The notes beneath the pieces were generated by a model. It did not search any database, was not told where the DNA came from, and saw only the letters and a program-made list of their open reading frames with translations. DNA of 64,000 nucleotides from Candidatus Binatia bacterium (lineage in GTDB: Bacteria; Desulfobacterota; Binatia; HRBIN30), in assembly GCA_026004215.1 (NCBI GenBank), contig BPIR01000002.1, positions 485,844 through 549,843 on the forward strand, read 5' to 3'. Below, one piece after another: positions 46,801 to 55,248 of this stretch (within the stretch, counting starts at the first letter, position 1; each line of letters starts with the position of its first letter). Both the position numbers and the translations under genes were made by a program.

Positions 46801-47004
46801 AATACTTACGGATTGCGCGACACCACCGCCGCACTTCAAGAGTGCGAAGCACGCGGGATCGTGCCCTTTTGCATCACCGTGGATCGGGCCGGGCACGACT
46901 ACCTGCGCGAGATGTGTCCGCAATCACGCTACCTCGTGATCGACGACATCACTGCCCTGCCACGAGAGCTGCCCAAAATTTATCAACGCGTCGTGACGGC
47001 ATGA
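43900..47004 (+). CDS. VWA-domain protein, NorD/CbbO family
   Basis: 1034 residues. A long helical N-terminal region (about 1-800) is followed by a von Willebrand A domain with the MIDAS motif DMSAS at residues 832-836 and the later Thr and Asp residues (TRMGAALRHA, ILLSDGFPQDF, YGQDRRSN). This is the partner of the NorQ/CbbQ-like AAA protein upstream. The pair acts as a chaperone that remodels a client enzyme using ATP. The client is not known here. Confidence 0.88.
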   Translation: MRKPETPPWDALLPRPSSHRVRARVQALPLEFQHWLVSRASGYERSAPRLVEQLCRAAATIYEHAGAVGFSAWQFALDSLQSYSPATRSAIEAFLAASERKPDPETLSAWVTAALSLREVSSHLVAEFLAATVDFVGRVPRERLVQAAQVAAQTVPTDRWRAEFVARAFVAALASCMNDLDAEALSLWYSLGTRLHRPERGRSFFASLPKSLLRWDEEEQNLFLRALLEISGQEEAAWALYCQIPEAVRRMSPSLRRCVLRAFALGAPVSVRRWVELAPVLGAVFAPLSPSQRHTAARAAEQVSCSLPGAVADLLRSLPRIFELAPEERVTRWVECGLELCAGEVALGQAYFSLDTRTSRDVLGASPTAAVFHEGQRWLRQLTQMLSAVPVVLRPQPGWTLRPPLEGIFEEHIAELPDRIDFFPAHEDNLGLYRFLVMQVAGRFLCGTAPQAPDVWPQWKHELDERAARHPQLADWFLLCEGIRVGAQMAQRFRGWAVEQQRLLQQFCLRALAIEEPKRPNAYDWLLAWELARAPLGDLPEPLRTAGAIVRGVVAPLHRPEATVADTWARAQQLERLFAHMSQATFSKTITASEDVPAYLLPVDLYEGDAPVAESQSAVSTASEPLDFEEQLAAKIAGKDERPTSGPPLSAETLKALLEAGATLELKQGHFAPVEGLGLYISDLPGKLPQEQLQELRSLLDEGTGAGKVRKWLAAETAGEAFYYDEWDYLLNDYRAAWCRLIELPLEGDGGEFFSRTISDYAALLPLVRREFQKIRPDSYRVVRGLEAGEDFDLNAVVDARSDQRARRAPSTKLYVARQREERDVAVLFLVDMSASTDEPVDHPAGKNGADRTRAGSQRRIIDITKEALVIMAEALEELGDSYAIYGFSGHGRQRVEFYVVKSFREGLSVAVRGRIGALEPKRSTRMGAALRHAVTKMAEVPARSRHIILLSDGFPQDFDYGQDRRSNTYGLRDTTAALQECEARGIVPFCITVDRAGHDYLREMCPQSRYLVIDDITALPRELPKIYQRVVTA

Positions 47005-47021
47005 CACCGCCACAGCAAGAG

Positions 47022-47040
47022 GCCGGCAACCCGCGCCGGC
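47022..47040. terminator. possible bidirectional hairpin between convergent genes
   Basis: GCCGGC, a 7-base loop and GCCGGC lie between the stops of the VWA gene and the DUF4326 gene. There is no long T-run on either side, so this is a weak terminator candidate. Confidence 0.3.
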
Positions 47041-47052
47041 GTCAGGCGATAT

Positions 47053-47811
47053 TTAACGAGTTTGTTGGAGCGTGAGCTCGATCGCTCTGACCGGCTGTTT
47101 TTCGAGCCAGCGCACGAGCAATTGGCCCTCCGGGATGCGTTCGACGTTAGCCAGCTCGGCTAACACGTCGCCGTGGCAAGGTTTCGGCGCGCATCGGCAC
47201 CCGAGGCGATAGCCGCGCAAGCTCCACACCCCGCGCAACAAGCCAGGATGGCGAATCAAACGGCGGCAAAACTGCGCGATCACTTGCTCGCGGGTTCCGT
47301 GAAGGCCAACATGAAACGGATTCGCCCACTGGGTGGGACGGCCGATATACACATCGAAGGACTCCCGCCGACAATGAACCACCCGCGTTTGCGGTCGCTC
47401 GTCCAAACGAGCACGCCTGGTCGCATCGCGCCAAGCCCATTCGAAAGCGCGCCAATGCACAGATTGCTCGTGTTCGAGTGCAATGGGTAGCTTGTGCAGC
47501 AACGCCCTTTCCGCTTGCGCGGGAGTGAACGAGGCACCGGCAAAATAGGCAACCGGCGGCTCCTCGGGAGTTACCCACGGAACGTACGTGGGGTCCACGA
47601 CTCGACCGTCGAACTCGCACCATCCGTGCTCGATCACGTAGGGAACCGTCCCCCCGGTCACCACCCACCCTTCGACATACCGGGCACCACTCCCGAGGTG
47701 ACTCACGGCCAAGGCAGCGTTTCGCCAGCAACGCCGATGCTGCGCGCGCACCCGTCTGGCCAATTCGGCCGAAGCTTCCACATCGAACACAACATTCGTC
47801 ACCGCCAACAT
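47053..47811 (-). CDS. DUF4326-domain protein with N-terminal extra domain
   Basis: 252 residues. The C-terminal half (about 143-235) fits DUF4326: VVHCRRESFDVYIGRPTQWANPF, then LRGYRLGCRCAPKPCHGDVLAELAN. The N-terminal half (about 1-130) has a separate module with HRRCWRNAALAV and EHGWCEFDGRVVDPTYVPW, a pattern reminiscent of uncharacterised transglutaminase-like or DUF-type proteins. DUF4326 often sits in phages or mobile regions. It is convergent with the VWA gene. Function unknown. Confidence 0.7.
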   Translation of the reverse strand: MLAVTNVVFDVEASAELARRVRAQHRRCWRNAALAVSHLGSGARYVEGWVVTGGTVPYVIEHGWCEFDGRVVDPTYVPWVTPEEPPVAYFAGASFTPAQAERALLHKLPIALEHEQSVHWRAFEWAWRDATRRARLDERPQTRVVHCRRESFDVYIGRPTQWANPFHVGLHGTREQVIAQFCRRLIRHPGLLRGVWSLRGYRLGCRCAPKPCHGDVLAELANVERIPEGQLLVRWLEKQPVRAIELTLQQTR

Positions 47812-48126
47812 GGCCCGAAACCCCGGAGTGCGTTCCTTACTCCGTTGACAAACTGTCAGTCAAGAGTTGCATGCGCGTCGGAACGCAAATAGTGCGGCGA
47901 TTTTTCCGTTGACTCCCTTTGTCGTCCGTAGTAGGCAAACGCGCACTGCGGGCCACCTCCCAGCAACAACGGGCACGTCGGCCCGAGGGAGAATATCGGT
48001 GGGAGGAGTCGTGAGCCCGAGCAGAACGCCCGGCGGCCAGCGAAGTGGAGCGATATCGAGGCTCCGGGTATGTTCCTACGTTCTTCGCGTCGGTCACGCT
48101 CTTCCTGGTCCGAGGGGAGGCGTGGA
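47812..48126. other. 315-base leader/divergent region
   Basis: It lies between the start of the DUF4326 gene and the beta-helix gene. Two TTGAC boxes (near 47843 and 47911) might be -35 elements, but no clear -10 follows at the right spacing. GATATTCTC/CGATAT-type pairing near 47993 and 48050 hints at a folded leader. I could not match it to a riboswitch class. No other gene is supported. Confidence 0.4.
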
Positions 48127-49641
48127 ATGAAATTCGGACACTGGCGGTGGGCAAACATCGAAGCCGGGACTATCGGAGACGCCGTACATCCGGGGCCTCA
48201 GCGCGGCACCCTGGTCGCTTTTGCCATTGTCTCGGCACTGTTCTTTGCGTGTGTGGCATCAGCGGCGACCATTACGGTCGGCACTACCGCGGACGAACGC
48301 AATACCAACGGGCAGTGCTCGTTGCGCGAAGCCATCATCAATGCCAATGCCGACAACCAAAGCGGTTCACCGGACTGTCTTGCGGGTTCCGGGGCCGACA
48401 CGATCCTTTTGCAAAGCGGCGCTACCTACGTTCTCTCCCGCGACGCCAACAACGGTGACGAAAATGCTGCCGATGAAGATGACCTGGACGTGACCTCTAC
48501 CGTCACCATCTCCGGCAACAACGCAACGGTCGCGAGGGACACAAACCTCGATTGCAGTTTGAACGGCGGCTCTCTTGCCGGGGAGTTCCGCATCTTTCAC
48601 GTGCACGCTACGGGCAATCTCACCGTACAGGACATGACGGTCCAATTCGGTTGTGCCGATGGCTCAGGTGGCGGGGAGCCCACTGGCGGCGGCTTTCTTG
48701 TGGATGTTGGAGGCACGCTCACGGCAGTTAACAGCACGATCACCCAAAATCAGGCAAGCGCCGAAGGAGGTGGGATCGAGAGCAAGGGTAGTGTGAACGT
48801 TCAGAATAGCGCCGTCACCGACAACGCGTCGGGCAGTAACGTTACCGCGGGCATTGGTGGGGGCATCCTCAGCGGCCAAGGCGGGAGACTCCAGCTCTCC
48901 GACAGCATCGTGTCGGGCAACGCGGCCGTAGGCTCGCTGAGCGTCGGCGGAGGAATTTGGAACGCCGGAGAGGCTACAGTGCTGCGAAGCATTCTTGCGA
49001 ACAACAGCGCCTTTGGCGGCGCGGCGATCTACAACAGCGGAGAAATCACTGCGGTGAACATCACAGTGTCCGGCAACGCCGCGTTCAGTTCCGCGGTGTT
49101 CAACGATACTAACGGTGTCATCGCCTTGAGCTTTGCGACCGTCACCAATAACTCCAGCTCTCAGTCCGGGAGCGCAGCCGTCAGCAACGTAGCTTCGGCG
49201 ACGAATTTCTCGATCCGAAACTCCATCGTGGGAAACCAATCGCTCGGGGACAACTGTTCCGGTTCCCTCACAGCATCCGGCGTGAATTTCGACACCGATG
49301 GAACCTGCAGCTCCTTTACCCAAGTGTCTTCGGCGGCGTTGAACCTCGGTCCCCTCGCGAACAATGGCGGCCCCACCGACACCCACGCCCTGTTGGCCGG
49401 TAGCGTGGCGATCAACGCGGTGCCCAGCGGGCAGTGTACCGACGTGGATAACAATGTCGTGACAACCGACCAGCGTGGCGTGGTCCGCCCCCAGGGTTTG
49501 CAGTGCGACGCGGGGGCGTACGAGACGAGGCGCGCCGGAGCCGCCCCGGCGCCCGCGGCCTCGGGTGTTTTTTTGGCTGCGATGGCCGTTGCGCTCGCCT
49601 TGCTCGGCCTCCGTTCACTTCTCCGGCGGCAGGCCCCGTAG
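48127..49641 (+). CDS. CSLREA-domain right-handed beta-helix surface protein
   Basis: 504 residues starting MKFGHWRWANIE with GGGGAGG upstream. A long leader with a hydrophobic segment (TLVAFAIVSALFFACVASA) ends near residue 65. The CSLREA motif (NGQCSLREAIINANA) comes next, followed by many short parallel-beta-helix repeats rich in Asn/Ser/Gly. Before the C-terminus is a choice-of-anchor-Q-like segment (GPLANNGGPTDTHALLAGSVAINA). The tail has an Ala/Pro stretch, one membrane helix and LRSLLRRQAP. This tail could be an exosortase-type sorting signal. Confidence 0.85.
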   Translation: MKFGHWRWANIEAGTIGDAVHPGPQRGTLVAFAIVSALFFACVASAATITVGTTADERNTNGQCSLREAIINANADNQSGSPDCLAGSGADTILLQSGATYVLSRDANNGDENAADEDDLDVTSTVTISGNNATVARDTNLDCSLNGGSLAGEFRIFHVHATGNLTVQDMTVQFGCADGSGGGEPTGGGFLVDVGGTLTAVNSTITQNQASAEGGGIESKGSVNVQNSAVTDNASGSNVTAGIGGGILSGQGGRLQLSDSIVSGNAAVGSLSVGGGIWNAGEATVLRSILANNSAFGGAAIYNSGEITAVNITVSGNAAFSSAVFNDTNGVIALSFATVTNNSSSQSGSAAVSNVASATNFSIRNSIVGNQSLGDNCSGSLTASGVNFDTDGTCSSFTQVSSAALNLGPLANNGGPTDTHALLAGSVAINAVPSGQCTDVDNNVVTTDQRGVVRPQGLQCDAGAYETRRAGAAPAPAASGVFLAAMAVALALLGLRSLLRRQAP

Positions 49642-49764
49642 CTGGATCGTGCCGGCAGCGGCACCATGCTGATGCTCGGGCACTCGAAGCGAGAGCGGAA
49701 GGAATTGCGGTCGCCAAGATACAACGCCGTTTGAGCGTATTCGTGTTTCACAAACCAAGCGTCC

Positions 49765-50292
49765 GTGATACACAAAAGCCACCTTTTCCTGGGGGTGCAC
49801 GAAGTGGACGAAACGGGTGCAACTCTCGCACGTAGCCAAAGAGGGGCGCGGGCAGGCGCAGCCGTCGTCCTGTTTGCTCTCGTACTCGCTGCTCCGTCCC
49901 CAGGCGGGGCGTCGTTCGGCCCCTTTGGTTGGGTGTACAAGACATGCCACGGAGATTTTGCGGACACGATGGGCAGTGCATTCGGGATGCTTTTTGGGCT
50001 CCCAGTGGCTGGGGTGTGCGGACTCGTACTGCTGCCCGCGGATGTGGCCCACGAGGTGCGGCATCCGGAGGACCAATTCATGTATTACTCCCGCGAGGTT
50101 TGCGTCTACCCTACTTTCGTGGTCACTGGGGCCGTCTACTTGGTCAGCGGCGCACCTTTTTACGCTGCGCAACTGCTGTTCTGGGATGCCGCCCAGGGCC
50201 CCTGCCCGCCCGCACCGCCTAAAGCACCCGAGCCTCCCGGCGTCGAGCCGGCCGGCACGGATCCAGACTCGGACGCTCCGGGTGCACGCTAG
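49765..50292 (+). CDS. hypothetical membrane or exported protein
   Basis: 175 residues from a GTG; an alternative GTG at residue 11 also fits. A hydrophobic segment (GAAVVLFALVLAAP) looks like a signal peptide, then a mature part with two hydrophobic stretches (MLFGLPVAGVCGLVLL and YPTFVVTGAVYLVSGAPFYAAQLLF). The C-terminus is Pro-rich. Four Cys are spread over the exported part. No family recognised. It follows the beta-helix gene by 123 bases. Confidence 0.6.
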   Translation: MIHKSHLFLGVHEVDETGATLARSQRGARAGAAVVLFALVLAAPSPGGASFGPFGWVYKTCHGDFADTMGSAFGMLFGLPVAGVCGLVLLPADVAHEVRHPEDQFMYYSREVCVYPTFVVTGAVYLVSGAPFYAAQLLFWDAAQGPCPPAPPKAPEPPGVEPAGTDPDSDAPGAR

Positions 50293-50347
50293 GGACGGGG
50301 CTTCGGCCAAGCCGAAGATTCGAGAACGAGTCGCGGTTCCTCCGGAC

Positions 50348-50749
50348 CTAGGTGGGTCTTCCCGGGTGCACCGCGTCATCCCGCGTGTACCAGTAGGCCC
50401 ACGCAATCAGCACGGCCTGGAACGGCAAGCGTACCCAGTTCCATATTCCTGCGCCCTCGGTGCGGCCAAACAGCGGCACATTGTTCCAGGCGATGTGGAT
50501 GTTCGCAGGAAACACCGCGATGAGAAGCGCAATCGTGGCCCATGCCGCCAGTCGCCTCGTTGGCGGCCACAGCACACCCGCACCGCAGAGGACCTCGGCA
50601 AGGCCCGAGAGAAAAATCAGTTCGCGATGCCACGGAAGGTAGGGCGGCATCATGGGCATATATGTGTCGGGGGAAACGAAATGCATCGTTCCCGCCACAA
50701 TGTAAAAACCGCCCATTAGCCACAACAGGCTGCGCTTCGTTCGACTCAT
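50348..50749 (-). CDS. DoxX-like membrane protein
   Basis: 133 residues with four membrane helices. The motif YIVAGTMHFVSPDTYMPMMPPYLPWHRELIFLSG and the later PANIHIAWNN are typical of the DoxX/DUF417-like group that contains quinone-linked or unknown proteins. The start ATG (MSRTKR) has AAGAAGAG upstream; a longer frame is spurious. It is convergent with the hypothetical gene and divergent from the aminopeptidase. Confidence 0.83.
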   Translation of the reverse strand: MSRTKRSLLWLMGGFYIVAGTMHFVSPDTYMPMMPPYLPWHRELIFLSGLAEVLCGAGVLWPPTRRLAAWATIALLIAVFPANIHIAWNNVPLFGRTEGAGIWNWVRLPFQAVLIAWAYWYTRDDAVHPGRPT

Positions 50750-50837
50750 ACACTCTTCTTTCCAAGGCGCGCGTGGCGAAGTCAAACGGACGCCAGCTCT
50801 TTCCCCGCTCGCACACCTTCTGTAGAAAGGCGCCCCT

Positions 50838-53408
50838 ATGGGAGACAAAAACTTTCGCCTTCCCCGCAACATCTGGCCGCGCCGCTATGGCCTGCGGATC
50901 GAAGCCGACTTGGAGCAGTGGCGCTACCGCGGGTCCGTACAAGTGGATGTGCACGTGACCGAGCCCACGACGCGCGTGTATTTGCATGCCGCGGACCTAG
51001 TCATCGAAAGGGCGCAAGCGTTTTGGGGCGGCACCTGGCACGAGGCCCAAAAGATCACGCGGGACGAGGATGCGGAGGCGATTGCTCTCGAGTTTCCCGC
51101 GCCGTTACCCAGCGGTTCCGCCCGGCTCGACCTCGCCTTTCGCGGTGAGATTCTCGATCGCCTGCGCGGCTTTTACCGTTCCGAGAAAGACGGCCGTCGC
51201 TATGCCGCCACCCAGTTCGAAGCCGCTGACGCTCGGCGCGCCTTTCCGTGTTTCGACGAACCGGAGTTCAAGGCGCGCTTTGCGCTCACGCTCGTTGTCC
51301 CCGCGGGCAACGTCGCCATCAGCAACGGTCCCGAGGTCTCCCGCCGCGAACAGCCCGACGGCCGCGTAGAGTTCCGCTTTGCCGAAACCCCGCCGATTTC
51401 CTCGTATCTCGTCGCCTGGTGCATGGGCCCGTTCGAACCCACGCCGATCGCGTTTACTCCCACGGGAGTGCCGGTCCGCGTCTGGCTTCCGCGCGGCATG
51501 TCGGCCAAGGGCGCGTATGCGCAAGAAGCGCACGTGCGCTCTCTCGCGTACCTCGAGGAGTACACGGGGATCCCTTACCCGTACGCCAAAGTGGATGCGA
51601 TCGGGGTGCCGGATTTCGAGGCGGGTGCAATGGAAAATCCCGGCGCCATTACCTACCGCCTCACACTGCTCGCCGCCGACCCCGAACGAGCCGCCATCGC
51701 AACTCGCAAAGGGATTTTTTCCACCGCCGCGCACGAACTCACCCACATGTGGTGGGGCGACCTTGTCACCATGGCTTGGTGGGACGATTTGTGGCTCAAC
51801 GAATCGTTTGCCACCTTCGTCGGCTCGAAAACCACCGCGGAGCTCAATCCGGAGTGGGGTTTTTGGCGCGACTTCGTCGCCGCACTGCAGCGCCCGTTCC
51901 AACTCGACGCGCTTGTTTCCACCCACCCGATTTCCTTCACGGTGACCAACGCCAAGCAGGCAACCGAACGCTTCGATGTGATTACGTACTGGAAGGGAGC
52001 AGCCGTGGTGCGCATGATCGAACACTTCCTCGGGCCCGATGCGTTCCGCCAAGGCGTGCGGGCGTACCTGCAGAAATATCGGGAAGCGAATGCAACGGCC
52101 GATGACTTCTGGAGCGAGCTCAGCGCCGCCTCGGGCCAGCCGGTCGCACAGCTCGCCACTTCGTGGATCCGGCAGCCGGGGCATCCGGTACTGGTCTTGC
52201 GTACTTCCCGGAGTGCGGACGGCATGACGATCGAAGTCGAGCAAACACGCTTTTTTGCCGACCCCGAGCGTGCCGCTTCCCGCACCAGCGAACGCTGGGA
52301 CATCCCCATTGTGTGGAAGTTCGGCACCGCAAGCGGCATCCAAGAAAAAAGAGTGTTGGTTTCGTCGGAGTCGGCTTCCGTGCACCTGCCTGGTGCGCGT
52401 TGGCTCTACCCCAACGGTGGCGCCAGCGGCTTTTACCGTTTCCAGCTCGACGCTCCCGCCCTGGATGCGTTGCTGCCCGCAATCCAAACCGGGCTCGAGG
52501 CGTACGAGCGGTTGAACCTGCTCGACAACCAGTTCGCTCTGATGCGCGCCGGAAGATCCTCGCTAACCGATTACTTTCGGCTCCTCGGCGGCTTTAGCGA
52601 GGAAACAGACCGAGCAGTGGTGTCGTTGTTGGCAGACCACCTCGGGTGGTTGGGCCTGCACGTCATAACGGATGAGTTCGACAGCGCCTTTGCGCAGGCT
52701 GTGGAAAAGATTTTCCGCCCGCAGTGGCAAGCGCTCGGCTGGGAAGCGCGGCTCGGCGAGAACGATGACGACCGCTTGCGGCGCGCCACCGTGCTGGCAG
52801 CACTCGGCTACCTCGCGCGCGCGCAAGACATCCGCGCACAAGCTCGCGAACGAATCGAACGCTACTGGCAAGACCCTACTTCCCTGGATCCGAATTTGGT
52901 CAGCGCCGTCGCGAACGTAGCCGCCTTGGACGGCGATGCTGTCCTGTACGCCCGCTATCTCGAGCGCAAGCGGCAATCTTCGCAAGATCCGGAGGAAGAA
53001 TATCGCTTCTTGCTCGCGCTCGCGTCGTTCGAGCAACCGGAGCTCATCCAGCGAACCCTCGATCTCGCGCTGAGCGATGAAGTGCGCGCTCAAGACCGGC
53101 CCTTCCTATTGGGCGCGTTGCTCGGCCGGCGCAAAGCACGGCCGGCAGCATGGAAATTCGTGCGTGCGCAATGGCAAACGCTGAGTACGCTGCTCGATCC
53201 GATGTTACTGCAAAACCTGATCCGGGCTCTCGGGCAAGTGACCTATGAACCTGCGGCAGACGAGGTTTGCGCATTTCTCACCGGTCACGTGCGCGAGGAG
53301 ACTCGAGAAACCACCGCGCAGGTATGCGAACAGTTGCGTCTCGATGCGGCCACCGTGCGCCGTTTGCGCGCCGAGCTTCCCCGAACCCCATTGACTCTGC
53401 ACCCTTGA
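50838..53408 (+). CDS. M1-family aminopeptidase
   Basis: 856 residues. The exopeptidase motif GAMEN is at 263-267 and the zinc site HELTHMWWGD begins at 299, with the downstream Glu in LWLNESFATFVG. The N-terminal saddle domain (IRAFPCFDEPEFKARF-like RRAFPCFDEPEFKARF) and a long helical C-terminal ERAP1_C domain complete the layout. There is no signal peptide, so it acts in the cytoplasm, removing N-terminal residues from peptides. Start ATG at 50838 follows GAAAGGCGC. Confidence 0.95.
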   Translation: MGDKNFRLPRNIWPRRYGLRIEADLEQWRYRGSVQVDVHVTEPTTRVYLHAADLVIERAQAFWGGTWHEAQKITRDEDAEAIALEFPAPLPSGSARLDLAFRGEILDRLRGFYRSEKDGRRYAATQFEAADARRAFPCFDEPEFKARFALTLVVPAGNVAISNGPEVSRREQPDGRVEFRFAETPPISSYLVAWCMGPFEPTPIAFTPTGVPVRVWLPRGMSAKGAYAQEAHVRSLAYLEEYTGIPYPYAKVDAIGVPDFEAGAMENPGAITYRLTLLAADPERAAIATRKGIFSTAAHELTHMWWGDLVTMAWWDDLWLNESFATFVGSKTTAELNPEWGFWRDFVAALQRPFQLDALVSTHPISFTVTNAKQATERFDVITYWKGAAVVRMIEHFLGPDAFRQGVRAYLQKYREANATADDFWSELSAASGQPVAQLATSWIRQPGHPVLVLRTSRSADGMTIEVEQTRFFADPERAASRTSERWDIPIVWKFGTASGIQEKRVLVSSESASVHLPGARWLYPNGGASGFYRFQLDAPALDALLPAIQTGLEAYERLNLLDNQFALMRAGRSSLTDYFRLLGGFSEETDRAVVSLLADHLGWLGLHVITDEFDSAFAQAVEKIFRPQWQALGWEARLGENDDDRLRRATVLAALGYLARAQDIRAQARERIERYWQDPTSLDPNLVSAVANVAALDGDAVLYARYLERKRQSSQDPEEEYRFLLALASFEQPELIQRTLDLALSDEVRAQDRPFLLGALLGRRKARPAAWKFVRAQWQTLSTLLDPMLLQNLIRALGQVTYEPAADEVCAFLTGHVREETRETTAQVCEQLRLDAATVRRLRAELPRTPLTLHP

Positions 53409-53646
53409 ACCCCGGCGGAGCGTGCGCCTCGCGGCGATGGCTCACGGCCGAATCCCGAGCCCCATCGAACCATCAAAAGAGTGCTGGAGGCTGCGCCAAC
53501 CGCAATGCCCCGCTTCCTGCCGGAGGTTGGGGTTGCGACGTCGCAACTCGCGAACGCGAGTCACACCGGCAAGACGCACAGTGGGCCGACTCGTGTTTTG
53601 AAACTCCCTGAGGGCAACCCCTGGAAGAAGAGCCTGTCGCTAGCCC
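53409..53646. other. 238-base gap with rpmB-proximal inverted repeat
   Basis: No gene. CTGAGGGC at 53608-53615 pairs with GCCCTCAG at 53643-53650, which overlaps the rpmB stop codon. It might form a terminator-like stem below rpmB, but the 27-base loop is large and no T-run follows. Confidence 0.35.
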
Positions 53647-53856
53647 TCAGACGAACGCAGAGCGGACGGGAGCCTTCGTCACACGGCCAGAGCGCAAACA
53701 TCGCGTACACACCCGCAGGCGGCGCACCCCGCCGTTGACTTGGGCGCGGACCCGTTGCAGATTCGGCTGCCACGTCCGTTTGGTTTTATTGTTGGCGTGG
53801 CTCACATTGTTGCCGACTGAGCGATGTTTCCCGCAAATCTCACAACTTCTGGCCAT
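53647..53856 (-). CDS. rpmB: 50S ribosomal protein L28
   Basis: 69 residues. [11 protein letters not shown] at the N-terminus with a zinc-ribbon Cys pair (CEIC) and a second pair (CTRC) near the C-terminus identify a Cys-plus L28. [18 protein letters not shown] is the signature. The four Cys indicate a zinc-binding (C+) variant. It is divergent from the SCP2-like gene. No rpmG is adjacent. Confidence 0.95.
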   Translation of the reverse strand: MARSCEICGKHRSVGNNVSHANNKTKRTWQPNLQRVRAQVNGGVRRLRVCTRCLRSGRVTKAPVRSAFV

Positions 53857-53923
53857 CGGCTAGTCCTCGCGTGGCTTGGCCTGCTAGCGAGAATGCCTGT
53901 CCTTGTAAAGGGAGGAGGACCTC

Positions 53924-54532
53924 ATGGGTAACGGGGAAAAACAGCTACCGACCCTCGAAGCTTTTTTGGCTGAGCGCATCGCGCCGCGGTTTGCCGAGCA
54001 GGTGCGCGAAACCGAGCGGCGGCTTGCCGAGGTGGAGCGACAGTTGGCCGATTTGCGTGCCGCAGAGGGAACGATCGCTTGGGAAGTTGCGGGCCCAGAA
54101 CCAATCGTGCGGTACGTCAATATCGGCTCGGGAGAAATGCGAGTGGCGCCAGAGCCTGCGCACCCTCCGGTAATGACTATTTCGATGACGCCGGAGGACT
54201 GGGCACGTTTTGCTAGCGGTCTGCCCATCCCGTTGGGGGCAGACCCGCGCCGCCCGCTCGGCAAGACGCGGCTCGACCGCATCAAAGGTATTACGGGAAG
54301 CGTGCGTTTTGTGCTGACGGATCTCGAGGGAGGGGACTGGAGCTGCCTGATCGTGTTCGGCAACGCTTCCAAGGAAGCTGAGCCACGGGTCACGATCACG
54401 CTCCCTGCCTCGGCGGTGGCTGAAATGCAGCAAGGCAAGCTCGACCCACAAGTGGCTTTCATGCAAGGCCGGATCAAACTCGCGGGGGATATGGGATTCG
54501 CCATGCAACTGGGGATGACATTGTTCATGTAG
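53924..54532 (+). CDS. SCP2 sterol-binding-like domain protein
   Basis: 202 residues with GGAGGAGGACC just before the ATG. An N-terminal helical segment (residues 10-50, heptad-like coiled coil with QVRETERRLAEVERQLADL) precedes a domain with VTITLPASAVAEMQQGKLDPQVAFMQGRIKLAGDMGFAMQL, the SCP-2 signature that binds lipids or acyl-CoA in a hydrophobic cavity. It may carry a lipid ligand. The coiled coil suggests dimerisation. It is convergent with rfaE2 by an 8-base overlap. Confidence 0.85.
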   Translation: MGNGEKQLPTLEAFLAERIAPRFAEQVRETERRLAEVERQLADLRAAEGTIAWEVAGPEPIVRYVNIGSGEMRVAPEPAHPPVMTISMTPEDWARFASGLPIPLGADPRRPLGKTRLDRIKGITGSVRFVLTDLEGGDWSCLIVFGNASKEAEPRVTITLPASAVAEMQQGKLDPQVAFMQGRIKLAGDMGFAMQLGMTLFM

Positions 54533-55142
54533 GCCGGTTGCGGAGCTGCGTGGTGGGCGCAGCACTTTTTTTCTGGCGCGTGAGAATGCGCTGAACTAGT
54601 GCGGACGTCGAATAGCCGCGCGCGTACGGTAACGAGCGCACCCGTCCTCCCTGTGCGCGCACAACGTCCGCTCCAACAATGGCGGATACGGGCCAGTCGC
54701 CCCCTTTGACGAGCACGTCGGGCAAAATTTTACGGATGAGCCGTTCCGGAGTGTCGTCATCGAAGATGGTCACAAGGTCTACCACTTCGAGCGCCGCCAG
54801 CACTTCGGCGCGGTCTTGTTGTGGGACCAACGGGCGGCTCGGGCCCTTGAGACGGCGCACGGAAGCGTCGCTGTTGATCGCCACGACGAGCACGTCCCCC
54901 AAGCGACGTGCTGCGCGCAGGTACCGTACGTGCCCTGGGTGCAGCAGGTCGAAGCATCCGTTGGTAAACACAATGCGCTGGCCCGCCCGCCGCCGGCGGG
55001 CGATTTCCCTCAAAAGTGCTCTCTCACCGAGGATTTTTTTCCGGCACACGGGCCGACCGCTAACATAGGGGTCTTCTTCACTCCACCGCTCGGGAAGAAG
55101 AGATGCCGCCGGAAGAGCCGCATTCGATTTCCCAACACTCAC
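54525..55142 (-). CDS. rfaE2: D-glycero-beta-D-manno-heptose 1-phosphate adenylyltransferase
   Basis: 205 residues. The nucleotidyltransferase motif HPGH (NGCFDLLHPGHVRYL) and the later GYSTSALVQRIL (cognate of GYSTTAII) identify the RfaE2/HldE C-terminal enzyme. LVKGGDWPVSAIVGADVV is characteristic. It activates heptose for LPS inner core. The GTG start is uncertain because the first 30 residues are not conserved. The kinase half (RfaE1) is not in the window. Confidence 0.93.
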   Translation of the reverse strand: MSVGKSNAALPAASLLPERWSEEDPYVSGRPVCRKKILGERALLREIARRRRAGQRIVFTNGCFDLLHPGHVRYLRAARRLGDVLVVAINSDASVRRLKGPSRPLVPQQDRAEVLAALEVVDLVTIFDDDTPERLIRKILPDVLVKGGDWPVSAIVGADVVRAQGGRVRSLPYARGYSTSALVQRILTRQKKSAAPTTQLRNRPT

Positions 55143-55248
55143 TCCCGAGCGCCACTCCCGATGTCGTACTACGATGGCACATGTTCTTCTCCAAAGGGCA
55201 AGGAGCTCGCCCTGGGTTCCACCGGTCGTGCCCCGACAACCGAGCCGC

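Noticed and set aside
47812..48126. Possible cyclic-di-GMP or cobalamin riboswitch ahead of the beta-helix gene
   Set aside because: The conserved core sequences of these classes are not present.
53608..53650. Intrinsic terminator of rpmB
   Set aside because: The stem overlaps the stop codon, the loop is long and no T-run follows; only noted as an inverted repeat.
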